A DNA stretch of 41,228 bases from Nanogingivalis sp963517825 (GTDB taxonomy: Bacteria > Patescibacteriota > Saccharimonadia > Saccharimonadales > Saccharimonadaceae), in NCBI GenBank assembly GCA_963517825.1, contig CAUQGB010000006.1:1-41228 (forward strand). Reading direction: 5' to 3'. Under the pieces are notes generated by a model that saw only the letters and a list, made by a program, of their open reading frames with translations, was not told the origin of the DNA and made no database searches. Each line of letters starts with the position of its first letter. Positions within the stretch are counted from its first letter, which is position 1. The position numbers and the translations under genes are program-made. Positions 15,280 to 23,584 of the stretch are shown here, one piece after another.

Positions 15280-15801
15280 TTAATCTATTGGTTGAAATCT
15301 TCCGTCCATAAATATCTCTTTTGGCTGCGACCAGATTTCACTATTCCCAATTTCGCAGTAATTTACGAGTACTTCATCTTGCTCTGTGTGATGAGAAATA
15401 CTTAAAATTTCGTATTCTCTACCATTATAGTGCTTATACTTTCCGCCAATTTTAATTTCTTTAATAGGTTTAAAAGGGTTGTAACCCAAACAATCATGAA
15501 GGATCTTTTCGATAATCTTACGGATTTCTAATTTTGAGCATTCTGTTATTTCAAAATTATTGTCATTAATTAAAAAGCTAAAAGAAACCGATGGTTCGTC
15601 GGGAGAAATTCCCCTTTCAGGAATTAATAATCCTGAATAATCAAGCTTTAAGTCTTCAGCCGTAAAACTGTCTCGCAAATTATAAGAAAATAAGCCTTTC
15701 CAATCAATTACTCGAATTGACAAAATAATTCGCTTATAAACGAGTGTCAAGTTTTTTGAATTAAGCGTTGTATCCTTTGCGGCTTCTTCTAAAGAAATCA
15801 T
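15280..15801 (-). CDS. Protein with C-terminal DUF1653 domain
   Basis: A 173-aa protein. The last 55 residues fit DUF1653: GGKYKHYNGREYEILSISHH, then EVLVNYCEIGN, then the W-x-x-P segment IWSQPKEIFMDG. DUF1653 proteins are small beta-barrel domains without an assigned activity. The first 110 residues are not recognised. A frame extends to 15861, but the ATG at 15801 with GGAGGTGG upstream is clearly the start, because the longer frame would enter the promoter. Monocistronic. Confidence 0.7.
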   Translation of the reverse strand: MISLEEAAKDTTLNSKNLTLVYKRIILSIRVIDWKGLFSYNLRDSFTAEDLKLDYSGLLIPERGISPDEPSVSFSFLINDNNFEITECSKLEIRKIIEKILHDCLGYNPFKPIKEIKIGGKYKHYNGREYEILSISHHTEQDEVLVNYCEIGNSEIWSQPKEIFMDGRFQPID

Positions 15802-15832
15802 AAAACCACCTCCAAATGTGCTAACTATAACT

Positions 15833-15861
15833 ATTATAAAATAAAGCATAAGCAAAAACAA
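15833..15861 (-). promoter_or_regulatory. Promoter of the DUF1653 gene
   Basis: TTGTTT (15856-15861), 17 bases, TATAAT (15833-15838). The -35 lies within the T-tract of the trigger factor terminator. Confidence 0.75.
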
Positions 15862-15886
15862 GCCCTCCTTCCGAGCCTGTTTTTAT
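15854..15886 (-). terminator. Terminator of tig
   Basis: AAAAACAGGCTC pairs with GGGCTTGTTTTT (two G-U pairs) over GGAAGGA. The T-rich arm overlaps the next gene's -35 box. Confidence 0.7.
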
Positions 15887-15899
15887 GAAATTTTTAAAA

Positions 15900-17180
15900 C
15901 TATGAATTAAATTTTACCAACAAATCAATTGTTTTTTCGGTCAAAATCTGATTTGCTAAGTTTCGGCGAACATCATCCGATGAAAGCTGTTTTTGAACCT
16001 CTTTACTATTTCCGTATTGTTCTTTAAGTTGTGCGATTCTAGCATCAAGCTCTTTAGTGTCTGACTTAACTTTTTCAACTTTCGAAAGTTCTGCTAAAGC
16101 CAATCCAGATTTTACGCGCATTTCAGATGCTTCTTTAACATCTTTTTCGAGCCATTCTTCGCGAGTTTTGCCCATTCGTTCAAGATAATCTTCAAGTGAA
16201 AGCCCAGAATACATCAAATTTTGTTGCATATCCATTTCAATGCTGCGCTTTTGATCTTCGAGCAAGATTTCTGGTACGGGAACTTTCGAAACTTCTGCTA
16301 ATTTTTTAACAAGCTCGTCTTTGAATTTTTCATCTGCTTCAGCTTGTTTTTGGGTTTTTAAATCTTCTTCAATCTGTTTTTCAAATTCTTCTTTAGTTTT
16401 GAAATCACCTAATTTCGAAAGAAATTCTTCATTAATTTCTGGCTCAACATTTTCTCGAACTTCGTGAATTTTCACTTCAAAAACAACTTTTGCGCCAGCC
16501 AAGTCTTTTGCGTGGTAATCTTTTGGAAACTCCAAATCAAGTGAAAGTTCATCGCCAGCTTTTTTGCCAATCAAACCTTCTTCGAACCCAGGAATGAAAG
16601 ATTTCGAGCCAAGTTTAAGCGGAAATTTTTCAGCTTTTCCACCATCAAAAGCAACACCATCTTTTTTGCCTAAAAAGTCAATAATAATCTCATCACCATT
16701 TTTTGCCTCACGCTCAACTTTTTTCTTTTCGGCAAAATTCTTTAAAATTCTCTCAATTGTTTCTTTTACTTCTTTTTTCGAAACTTTTATAGCTTCTTTT
16801 TTTACGCCTAATTTTTTATAGTCGCCAAGTTCAACTTTTGGCATAATTTCAGCAGTTGCAGTAAATTCCAGCTCGGTTCCAGGAATAAACTTTTTAACAT
16901 CAACTTCTGGGCGATTAATTGCTTGAACTTTTTCTTTCAAGAATGCCTCGGCAACAGATTTTGAAAGCGCATTTTCAAGTGTTTCCTGATTAAGTAAATT
17001 CGTATCGACTTGTGCAGCGACCATTTCGAGTGGCGCTTTTCCTTTTCGAAAACCTTCGATTTTAACTTCTTTAGCGAGCTTTGTTAGCGCAACTTGCTCG
17101 GCAGCTTTCAGTTCCTCAGCTCCAAGAGAAATTGCAAGCTCAACTTTTACATCTGAAATATTCTTTAACTTTGTCTTCAT
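15900..17180 (-). CDS. tig: Trigger factor (ribosome-associated chaperone)
   Basis: Binds nascent chains at the ribosomal exit tunnel through L23. The N-terminal domain carries the ribosome-docking signature IEGFRKGKAPLEMV. A central FKBP-type prolyl isomerase domain follows (about residues 145-235), with GDEIIIDFLGKKDGVAFDGG and FIPGFEEGLIGKKAGDE. The helical C-terminal domain completes 426 aa, a normal length. A frame extends eight codons further up, but the ATG at 17180 begins the conserved MKTKLK segment. It lies nine bases after TATAAT, so the mRNA would have almost no leader. Confidence 0.95.
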   Translation of the reverse strand: MKTKLKNISDVKVELAISLGAEELKAAEQVALTKLAKEVKIEGFRKGKAPLEMVAAQVDTNLLNQETLENALSKSVAEAFLKEKVQAINRPEVDVKKFIPGTELEFTATAEIMPKVELGDYKKLGVKKEAIKVSKKEVKETIERILKNFAEKKKVEREAKNGDEIIIDFLGKKDGVAFDGGKAEKFPLKLGSKSFIPGFEEGLIGKKAGDELSLDLEFPKDYHAKDLAGAKVVFEVKIHEVRENVEPEINEEFLSKLGDFKTKEEFEKQIEEDLKTQKQAEADEKFKDELVKKLAEVSKVPVPEILLEDQKRSIEMDMQQNLMYSGLSLEDYLERMGKTREEWLEKDVKEASEMRVKSGLALAELSKVEKVKSDTKELDARIAQLKEQYGNSKEVQKQLSSDDVRRNLANQILTEKTIDLLVKFNS

Positions 17181-17189
17181 ATATACATA

Positions 17190-17218
17190 ATTATAACATA
17201 ACAACTTTTTTAATGCAA
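17190..17218 (-). promoter_or_regulatory. Promoter of tig, near-leaderless
   Basis: TTGCAT (17213-17218), 17 bases, TATAAT (17190-17195), then nine bases to ATG 17180. No Shine-Dalgarno sequence is visible. Confidence 0.75.
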
Positions 17219-17235
17219 AAATATCTGTATGATTT

Positions 17236-17811
17236 CTATTTTACTAAATAATTTCGCCGTACGAATTCATACATTAAAATTCCGCTTGCTACACCAACAT
17301 TAACGCTTCTTGTTGAACCGAATTGCTCAATTGCAATCATCTCTTTGCAAGCTTTAACCATTTCTTCTGAAAGACCATCGCTCTCATTCCCGAAAACCAA
17401 GACAGAGCCTTTCGAAAGCTGTGTACTATTTAGATTTTTTGCACCTTTCTGATTGTCAATTGCAATAATTCTTAAATTATTCTCTTTCGCCCAATTTACG
17501 AAATCTTGTACATTCTTATGATGAAGTACGTTCATGTAGGCTTCTGTCTTCATTGCGCCGCGCCGATTCCAGTGTCTTTTGCCAATGATATGAATTCCTG
17601 CAGCATTAAAAGCATTAGCATTTCGAGCAATGGTACCGATGTTGAAATCATGCTGAAAGTTTTCGACCGCAATGTGAAAATTATGTCGCGAAGTCTCAAG
17701 ATCTTTTTTAATTTCTTCAACTGATAGGCCCTTATACTTATCAATCACGTTTCGTGTGTCGTTTTGAACAGTTAACCCCTTACCAGTTTCAAAATTTGGT
17801 TTATTTTCCAT
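17236..17811 (-). CDS. SpoU (TrmH) family RNA 2'-O-methyltransferase
   Basis: A SPOUT-fold, SAM-dependent methyltransferase of 191 aa. All three family motifs are visible: motif 1 FNIGTIARNANAFNAAGIHI, motif 2 VLVFGNESDGLSEEMVKAC, and motif 3 IEQFGSTRSVNVGVASGILMY, which build the knotted SAM site. Whether it acts on tRNA (Gm18-type) or rRNA cannot be told from sequence. Its ATG overlaps the end of the FAD oxidase gene by 11 bases, so the two are coupled in one operon. Their functions seem unrelated. Confidence 0.9.
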   Translation of the reverse strand: MENKPNFETGKGLTVQNDTRNVIDKYKGLSVEEIKKDLETSRHNFHIAVENFQHDFNIGTIARNANAFNAAGIHIIGKRHWNRRGAMKTEAYMNVLHHKNVQDFVNWAKENNLRIIAIDNQKGAKNLNSTQLSKGSVLVFGNESDGLSEEMVKACKEMIAIEQFGSTRSVNVGVASGILMYEFVRRNYLVK

Positions 17812-19399
17812 TTTGAATCGATTTCACCAATTCGTTAGTATCTGGTCGGCCTTTTACGCCAGGATTTAAGATGTGCATGGGGTCGAAAATATCTTTAATT
17901 TGCGAATATAACTCTTCAACTTCTTTACCTATATTTCTTGCAACAAAATGACCGTAAATTCGTCCCTCGCCTGCGCCATATGCAAATTCACCTTCAACTT
18001 TCGCAAGCAAAGCGCCAAGGTCGGCGATAAATTTCAGTGATTTTTGACGATCGGCAATTTTCGAAAAGTCGAATTCTGCTAAAATTTCAAAAATAGAAGT
18101 TAACGCCGATCCTTGAATTGGTGCAGGAATGCTATGTTGTAATGCAAGCCTTTGGAGTCCTAGATAGAAAGTTTCGAAACGCTCCATAGGCACATAAACA
18201 CCTTGAATTGGATAGATTTCTTGTTTAATCACACCACTTCTTGCTCGCAAAATTTCGCGAACGTCACGAATTGATTCAAGCTCGGCTTTTGAGTGTTCAT
18301 TATCTTCTGGAATCCAGATGGTTGATCCCTCGAATTTATTAGCGATTTTTTCAATTTTATGCATTTTTGATGCAATTTTTTTTGCGTTTTTATCTGAAAT
18401 TCCAACAACCAAGACAAGTTTAGTGGCTAATTTTTGTGAATTCCTATCAAGATAAAATTGGTATTTTTTTCCAGAAGCAACAGCGGCTTCAAACATTTTA
18501 CCGTCAAATAATTCAACAATATCTGGTGCAAATTTGGCAATTTCATCATTAAAATCGCGTGCATCGTCGCGATTTGAAAAACTTACAACCATGAAGTTGG
18601 TTTCATTTATAATGTATCTTGTTTGAATCTTTACTTCAGTGATAACACCTAATGTTCCGAGTGAACCGAAGAAAAGCGGAATTAAATTAAAGGTTCCGTC
18701 TTCGCTCTTTACGTTTGCAATTCCAGAATAGCCAAAACTTGAGTCCCCATCAATTTGTTGAATTAAACTGTAATTATCTTCAATTAAAGTGTCAATTTTG
18801 CGGTAGATTTCTCCTTCAAAATTTGAAAGTGCAGTTTTTTCACTTAATTCTTTTCGAGAAATTTTACCAATATTAATAATATCGCCATTACTTAGAACAA
18901 CTTCCGCTTCACTAACTGAATTAACTAAATCTCCATAATTAAATTTTTCACTCGGTAGATTCATTGCAATTGCACCACCGACTGTAAGTCTTTCGCCAGC
19001 TGGGCTTTGTGGTATTTCCATTGCCTGCGAAGCGATTGCGAGATTTAATTTTTGAAAATTTGCACCGGCTTGAACTTGAACAGTTTTTGCCCTCAAATCA
19101 AGTTCTTTAACTTTATTGATATGCCGTGAAATGTCTAAAATAATTCCCTTACCGATCGAAGAGCCATCAGTGCTTCCGCCGTATCCTCGTGTAGTAACTC
19201 CAAAAATATGGCCTTTTTCGGCCAACTGCCAAGAAAATCGCATTATTTTTTGAATATCTTCATTAAAACGCGGGTAAACCACTAATTCTGGTTGAATTTT
19301 AAGAAAGCTTCGGTCAGTGGAAAACTGCTTCAATCGAGTTTCGCGCGCTGAAACTTCACCAATAATATGTCCATTTAGGTATTTCGCAATTTTACTCAT
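17801..19399 (-). CDS. FAD-linked oxidase (GlcD / D-lactate dehydrogenase-like)
   Basis: A VAO-type FAD-binding oxidoreductase. The PP-loop signature TTRGYGGSTDGSSIGKGIIL (about residues 66-85) and QVQAGANFQKLN, PQSPAGERLTVGGAIAMNL and GSLGTLGVITEVKI define the FAD domain. The C-terminal domain ends FDPMHILNPGVK, usual for GlcD and Dld relatives. The substrate is probably a 2-hydroxy acid, by family only. At 532 aa it is slightly long. Start choice: three in-frame ATGs lie close together. The one at 19399 is seven bases from a TAAAAT with 17-base spacing to TTGAAT and begins MSKIAKYLNG. The first gene of a coupled pair with the SpoU enzyme. Confidence 0.85.
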   Translation of the reverse strand: MSKIAKYLNGHIIGEVSARETRLKQFSTDRSFLKIQPELVVYPRFNEDIQKIMRFSWQLAEKGHIFGVTTRGYGGSTDGSSIGKGIILDISRHINKVKELDLRAKTVQVQAGANFQKLNLAIASQAMEIPQSPAGERLTVGGAIAMNLPSEKFNYGDLVNSVSEAEVVLSNGDIINIGKISRKELSEKTALSNFEGEIYRKIDTLIEDNYSLIQQIDGDSSFGYSGIANVKSEDGTFNLIPLFFGSLGTLGVITEVKIQTRYIINETNFMVVSFSNRDDARDFNDEIAKFAPDIVELFDGKMFEAAVASGKKYQFYLDRNSQKLATKLVLVVGISDKNAKKIASKMHKIEKIANKFEGSTIWIPEDNEHSKAELESIRDVREILRARSGVIKQEIYPIQGVYVPMERFETFYLGLQRLALQHSIPAPIQGSALTSIFEILAEFDFSKIADRQKSLKFIADLGALLAKVEGEFAYGAGEGRIYGHFVARNIGKEVEELYSQIKDIFDPMHILNPGVKGRPDTNELVKSIQNGK

Positions 19400-19406
19400 T
19401 TGTTCC

Positions 19407-19435
19407 ATTTTAACACAAGCGAAATTAAAATTCAA
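19407..19435 (-). promoter_or_regulatory. Promoter of the FAD oxidase operon, predicted leaderless
   Basis: TTGAAT (19430-19435), 17 bases, TAAAAT (19407-19412) with TGT before it, then seven bases to ATG 19399. Confidence 0.75.
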
Positions 19436-19438
19436 CTT

Positions 19439-19467
19439 TTGATTTTTATTTTGAAAAATGATAAAAT
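19439..19467 (+). promoter_or_regulatory. Divergent promoter of the PLC-like gene, predicted leaderless
   Basis: TTGATT (19439-19444), 17 bases, TAAAAT (19462-19467), then seven bases to ATG 19475. Its -35 is only three bases from that of the opposing promoter. Confidence 0.75.
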
Positions 19468-19474
19468 AATTTAT

Positions 19475-20341
19475 ATGTATTCAAGAGCGACTCCTTTTCA
19501 AAAGGCAGATAAGATTGCCGGAACTCATCAAAAGATTGATCGTGCAGCTCGGTTGGTTTTGCGCGAAATTATTTCAAAAAATCCAAAATTTTCAAAAATT
19601 CACTTTCCTAAAATTGATGAAATTTTAATTTTCGAAGGAAATGGTGGTCCAGATGGAATTAAAACAAAGTCACCCGGTAGAGATGAGCCTTGGCATTTTG
19701 TTGAACCTTATGGTGACTTAACGCCAATTAAAAATTATGTTGAGAATCATCTTTTCAATATTTCGAAAGCTTTGAGCGAAGAAAATTTTGTGCGAGCGAG
19801 TTTTGAAGCTGGCTGGATGGCGCATGCAATAACTGATGCTTTGACGCCAGCCCATCAGTTCCCGATGACGGATAAAATTATTGAAATTTCTGGAAAAAAA
19901 CCCGAAGAGCGTGATAAGCTGATTAAAAAGATGTTTCTTTCTGGAGAAAATTGGCGCGAGCGGATTTTAAAGAACTGGGAATATATTGGACCAAAAGGTG
20001 TAATGAGCTCACATATGCTTTATGAGATGGGTGTTGCTACGATGATAACTTCGATTGCTGCAAAGAAAATTATGCAAGCTCCAACTGATGAAGAGATTTT
20101 GCGAGTTTTAAGCGGAGATTTTATGAATCTTTTTGAAGAAAAAATCAAGTGGGTGGCTGACCAAAAGTATTATGAAAGATATTTGAAAAAGGGATGGACA
20201 GCTGCTCTGGCGCGAGAAACCAAGTATGAACTTTTGCCCGAAATTTCGAAAATAGTTGCACTTGGATGGTTTGAAGGAATTCGTCGAACTTTTTATGGTA
20301 ATTTTGAAAATTCAAAAATTGAAAATAAGGAGAAAAAATGA
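19475..20341 (+). CDS. Phospholipase C / P1 nuclease-fold protein (putative)
   Basis: A 288-aa protein with the metal-ligand pattern of zinc-dependent phospholipase C and S1/P1 nuclease. It shows H18 in GTHQKID, Asp in GNGGPDG, H74 in PWHFVEP, then H117-A-I-T-D121 and H127 (HAITDALTPAH), and H180-x3-E184 in SSHMLYEM. The H-x3-D-x5-H spacing equals that of the known enzymes, and H-x3-E matches phospholipase C. No signal peptide is visible, whereas classical members are secreted and use an N-terminal Trp as ligand. A cytoplasmic role or an unusual export route is possible. A longer frame to 19400 would cross the promoter. It overlaps rsmD by four bases. Confidence 0.6.
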   Translation: MYSRATPFQKADKIAGTHQKIDRAARLVLREIISKNPKFSKIHFPKIDEILIFEGNGGPDGIKTKSPGRDEPWHFVEPYGDLTPIKNYVENHLFNISKALSEENFVRASFEAGWMAHAITDALTPAHQFPMTDKIIEISGKKPEERDKLIKKMFLSGENWRERILKNWEYIGPKGVMSSHMLYEMGVATMITSIAAKKIMQAPTDEEILRVLSGDFMNLFEEKIKWVADQKYYERYLKKGWTAALARETKYELLPEISKIVALGWFEGIRRTFYGNFENSKIENKEKK

Positions 20342-20916
20342 ATATTCGGCTGATTTCGGGAATTTTTAAAAATCACAAAATTACATCACCAAATTCTCGA
20401 CAAACTCACCCGATGAGCGAGCGAGCTAGAAATGCAATTTTTAATTCAATTCAGGCAGAAATTCAAGATGCTGAAGTTCTTGATGCTTTTGCTGGAACTG
20501 GAGCTTTGGGCCTTGAGGCTATTTCTCGCGGTGCTAAAAAGGTAATTTTTATCGAAAAGAATAGATTGGCACAAAAAATCCTATCTGAGAATCTGAAAAT
20601 TGTTGAAAAAAATGAAAAAGCTGGTGAAGTTAAATTGATACGCAGTAGTGTTTCTAGTTGGCTTAATTCTAGTGAATCTCGACTTGAGCGGGGTGATCTT
20701 TTGGAAAACTTGACTTTCGATGTAATTTTTGCTGATCCGCCTTATTACGATCCTCAATTCCCAACAATAAATAAGCTTTCAAAAAGGTTGAAATCTGGTG
20801 GAATTTTGATTTTATCGCAACCAAAAGAAATTGAGAATTTTGAAACAGAAAATTTAACTTTAATTAGTGAAAAAAAATATTCTGGAGCGAAGATATTGTT
20901 TTTTTGCTCAAAATAG
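20338..20916 (+). CDS. rsmD: 16S rRNA (guanine-N2)-methyltransferase RsmD
   Basis: Methylates G966 of 16S rRNA in the small subunit head. RLISGIFKNHKI at the start and PMSERARNAIFNSI are typical. The SAM-binding motif is VLDAFAGTGALGLEAISRGA (about residues 47-66), with acidic IFIEKN next. The catalytic motif is FADPPYYD. The 192-aa length is normal. AAGGAG lies before the ATG inside the previous gene, with a four-base overlap (ATGA). So the second gene of the pair uses a Shine-Dalgarno sequence while the first is predicted leaderless. Confidence 0.93.
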   Translation: MNIRLISGIFKNHKITSPNSRQTHPMSERARNAIFNSIQAEIQDAEVLDAFAGTGALGLEAISRGAKKVIFIEKNRLAQKILSENLKIVEKNEKAGEVKLIRSSVSSWLNSSESRLERGDLLENLTFDVIFADPPYYDPQFPTINKLSKRLKSGGILILSQPKEIENFETENLTLISEKKYSGAKILFFCSK

Positions 20917-20917
20917 T

Positions 20918-20945
20918 AAAAATAACCCTTATAGGGTTATTTTCT
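20918..20945. terminator. Bidirectional terminator between rsmD and the 20954 gene
   Basis: AAATAACCC pairs with GGGTTATTT over TTATA, with T-runs on both strands, between two convergent genes. Confidence 0.8.
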
Positions 20946-20953
20946 ATATACAA

Positions 20954-21895
20954 TTATAATCTCTCGAAAGAATCAGCAAAATTTTCAAAATTCTGATCGT
21001 TAAAGCTATTATCTCCATTTGAAGCGGTTGCAACAAAGAATGTTCTAGTTTTACCTGATTTGTCTTTTTTTCCTGTTGCAGTTATGATTTTAATATGTTG
21101 ACTGCCGTTTGATATGTTTCCCTCAACTGCACGCATCCCCTTAAAGTTCGTAGCTTTAAAGTCTTTCTCTGACACATGTTCTGAAAAGCTACCACCAACT
21201 CCGCTCAGAGCTGCTTTTATTAATTCGTCATCACTAACATTTTTGATATCCTCAAATTTTTCATCGGTATCAGTGTAGCCAACGATATAAGCATTTACCG
21301 TATTGTTCGACAAATCTGGAGTAGCGCAAATATAACCAATTGCATTATTTTTGTCGTCATCCTGTTTCGTGAAATTATCACAGCTTTGAGCCTTAACTGC
21401 AAAACCACCTTCTTCCGAAATAAACTTTCCCAACTCTTTGGCTTTTTGTGTTCGCTCCGCTATTTTATCTTTGTCGAAAAACTCTTTATCATCTATGATA
21501 CCTGAATTTTGATTATTAGGTATTTTACTAATTCTATCTGCCACTATTTCTGTTGGGACTAAATTAAATAAAATGAAAAGAGAAATGATCAAGACATTAG
21601 ATACGATATATGGAATCCAGAAAAATAAATTTGATTTTTTATTTGCGACAGGGTCATTTTTAATAGCAGGCTTAACTACTGTGAAGAAAAGAATTAAGCC
21701 AATTAAACCTAATCCAAGAGGTAAAGCTGAAGAAACTCTCTTAATGTCACTAATTTCTAGTATCTGACTTTTATATTTTTTATCGAACACTACAATTTCA
21801 ATAATAGCCCAAATTGAAAGTGCAAATTGCGTAATTCCTAAAATTATCAGAAAAATACCATATAGAGCCATTATACTAACCATATCACCTACCAT
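20954..21895 (-). CDS. Membrane protein with extracytoplasmic C-terminal domain
   Basis: A 313-aa protein I do not recognise. Three hydrophobic helices lie in the first 120 residues (around 5-32, 58-77 and 90-115). About 190 polar residues follow, rich in Asn, Asp and Lys and containing two cysteines (AQSCDNF and GYICATP) that could form a disulfide outside the cell. The start is set by AAGGAGGAG before the ATG at 21895; an earlier in-frame ATG at 21916 lacks a site. It overlaps the TMEM175-type gene by 11 bases and is co-transcribed with it. The coding region lacks TTTCGAAA palindromes. Confidence 0.65.
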   Translation of the reverse strand: MVGDMVSIMALYGIFLIILGITQFALSIWAIIEIVVFDKKYKSQILEISDIKRVSSALPLGLGLIGLILFFTVVKPAIKNDPVANKKSNLFFWIPYIVSNVLIISLFILFNLVPTEIVADRISKIPNNQNSGIIDDKEFFDKDKIAERTQKAKELGKFISEEGGFAVKAQSCDNFTKQDDDKNNAIGYICATPDLSNNTVNAYIVGYTDTDEKFEDIKNVSDDELIKAALSGVGGSFSEHVSEKDFKATNFKGMRAVEGNISNGSQHIKIITATGKKDKSGKTRTFFVATASNGDNSFNDQNFENFADSFERL

Positions 21896-22553
21896 TTTCT
21901 TTCTCCTCCTTTTCATCTTCGAAAACTGTAAATAATGAAATTACCACCGGTAAAACAATCAAAAAGAAAATCTCAACCTGCGGTAGAAAAATCGATACGA
22001 ACGCAATAATTGCAATCCACAGAACCATCATTCCCGTGCGAATTAAATGGTAGCTTCTTTGAGTCTTGCGATTCTCTCCATGAAAGAAGCCCGTATTCTC
22101 GCCCAGAGCACTTGCTGTAATCCAACGCATTCCCAGGTCTGTAAAAAGGTAAACCATTGCGTAGCAAAAAGCAGGTAAAACGTCTGTTGGCGATGAGAGA
22201 ATCCAGCGCATAAATAGTGGAATAAGTGATAAAAAGAAAACATAAATCATATTTTTCCAAATGAAGCTATTTGTAACTTTTTCGACTCTGTCTAAAATAT
22301 GATGATGTCTATTCCACTGAATTCCAACAATCACAAAACTTGCGAAATAAATTAAGATTGCAAATCCAAAATTCTGCAGCTGAGTTAAATCTTTAGCTGA
22401 TTTAGGTAGCTGAATTTCAAGTACCATCAGTGTGATGATAATTGCTGTGGCGCCATCAATTAAGCCAACGAGGCGATCTTTCGAAATCCTTCCTCCGTGA
22501 TAAATTTTATGTATTCGACCAAGTCGTCGATATGCATTTCTCGTTCTATCCAT
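21885..22553 (-). CDS. TMEM175-type (DUF1211) potassium channel family protein
   Basis: A 222-aa membrane protein. The signature segment near residues 27-48 reads RLVGLIDGATAIIITLMVLE, equivalent to the (F/L)SDG pore-helix motif of TMEM175. It is followed by several further helices and the family's WNRHHHI between helices 2 and 3. Bacterial members form tetrameric potassium-leak channels. Ser of the usual FSDG is Ile here, a deviation that might affect selectivity. The ATG at 22553 is preceded by AAAGGA; the earlier in-frame ATG at 22580 lies inside the promoter. First gene of a two-gene membrane operon. Confidence 0.8.
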   Translation of the reverse strand: MDRTRNAYRRLGRIHKIYHGGRISKDRLVGLIDGATAIIITLMVLEIQLPKSAKDLTQLQNFGFAILIYFASFVIVGIQWNRHHHILDRVEKVTNSFIWKNMIYVFFLSLIPLFMRWILSSPTDVLPAFCYAMVYLFTDLGMRWITASALGENTGFFHGENRKTQRSYHLIRTGMMVLWIAIIAFVSIFLPQVEIFFLIVLPVVISLFTVFEDEKEEKENGR

Positions 22554-22570
22554 TTTTTCCTTTCTAAATG

Positions 22571-22599
22571 ATTTTATCATATCTTGTTGAAAACTTCAA
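22571..22599 (-). promoter_or_regulatory. Promoter of the TMEM175-type operon
   Basis: TTGAAG (22594-22599), 17 bases, TAAAAT (22571-22576) with TGA before it. It leaves a leader of about ten bases that still carries AAAGGA. Confidence 0.7.
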
Positions 22600-22626
22600 A
22601 TTATTTATGCTTTTCTTGTAAAAATA

Positions 22627-22659
22627 AAAAATCACCCTTTGGAAAGAGTGATTTTTATT
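22627..22659 (-). terminator. Terminator of rpsL-rpsG
   Basis: AAAAATCAC(TC)TTT pairs with AAAGGGTGATTTTT on the minus strand, just after the rpsG stop. Its T-rich arm ends about 25 bases before the next promoter. Confidence 0.8.
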
Positions 22660-22663
22660 TAAA

Positions 22664-23143
22664 TTAACCTCGTGCAAAGTGTGCAAAAGCTCGGTTGGCT
22701 TCTGCCATTTTATGTGTATCTTCTTTCTTTTTGAAAGCTGCACCAGTTTCGTTGTAAGCATCAACAATTTCAAGTGCTAATCGTTGACTATAAGGCATTC
22801 CACTTCGTGCTCGAGCAGATTGAACCAACCAGCTAAATGCAAAATGAAGTTGCCTGTGGCCTTGAACTGGGAATGGGATTTGATAGTTTGCACCACCAAC
22901 GCGTCGAGATTTAACTTCGAATGCTGGTGAAACATTTTTTAAAGCTTTTTCGAAAACTTCAAGCGGATTTTCGCTATCAAGTTTTTTGGCAGCAGTTTCA
23001 AGAGCTTTATAAACAGCTTTTTCGGCAGTTAGCTTTTTGCCATCAAGCATAGATTTGTTGATCAATCGTTGAACTAAAATTGATTGATATTTTCGGTCTG
23101 GTTTTAGTTCTCGTTGTAATTTTTTGGTAACTTTTCGTGGCAT
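22664..23143 (-). CDS. rpsG: 30S ribosomal protein S7
   Basis: S7 nucleates assembly of the 16S rRNA 3' domain. The protein is 159 aa. It starts MPRKVTKKLQRELKPDRKYQ and contains LVQRLINKSMLDGKKLTAEK, PAFEVKSRRVGGANYQIP and the C-terminal HKMAEANRAFAHFARG. AGGAGA precedes the ATG two bases downstream of the rpsL stop. The str operon is cut short: instead of fusA the next gene is the TMEM175-type channel, after a terminator. Confidence 0.97.
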   Translation of the reverse strand: MPRKVTKKLQRELKPDRKYQSILVQRLINKSMLDGKKLTAEKAVYKALETAAKKLDSENPLEVFEKALKNVSPAFEVKSRRVGGANYQIPFPVQGHRQLHFAFSWLVQSARARSGMPYSQRLALEIVDAYNETGAAFKKKEDTHKMAEANRAFAHFARG

Positions 23144-23145
23144 CT

Positions 23146-23556
23146 TTATTTCTCCTTCTTCGCACCGTATTTCGAACGGCCTTGTTTACGATCTGCAACA
23201 CCTTGAAGGTCGAGTGCACCACGTACGATATGGTATCGAACACCTGGAAGGTCAGGCACGCGTCCACCACGAACCAAAACTACGGCGTGCTCTTGAAGAT
23301 TATGTCCTTCACCACCGATATAAGCCCAAACTTCGTGACCATTTGTCAAACGAACACGAGCAACTTTTCGAAGCGCTGAGTTAGGCTTTTTAGGTGTTTT
23401 TGTTGTAACTTTTACACAAACTCCGCGTTTCAAAGGTGCGTTTTGTGCATAATATTTAGTTTTTAGCGCGTTGTGAATTCGTCCAAGAGCTGGCGATTTT
23501 GATTTTTTCGCAGCAGTTTTACGAGGTTTTCGCACTAACTGGTTGATTGTTGGCAT
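23146..23556 (-). CDS. rpsL: 30S ribosomal protein S12
   Basis: S12 lies at the decoding centre. The streptomycin-site segments TKTPKKPNSALRKVARVRL and IGGEGHNLQEHAVVLVRGGR and the end KYGAKKEK are intact. The Lys and PxxP residues of the wild-type type are present, so no resistance substitution is evident. The 136-aa length is normal. The ATG at 23556 has GGGAGA six bases upstream. First gene of the rpsL-rpsG unit, with an unusually long leader of about 160 bases that holds a strong hairpin and a short open frame. Confidence 0.97.
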   Translation of the reverse strand: MPTINQLVRKPRKTAAKKSKSPALGRIHNALKTKYYAQNAPLKRGVCVKVTTKTPKKPNSALRKVARVRLTNGHEVWAYIGGEGHNLQEHAVVLVRGGRVPDLPGVRYHIVRGALDLQGVADRKQGRSKYGAKKEK

Positions 23557-23584
23557 CAATTCTCCCTTAATTTATCTTAATATT

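Noticed and set aside
23146..23556. Streptomycin-resistance type substitution in S12
   Set aside because: The TPKKPNSA and decoding-site segments carry the ordinary residues.
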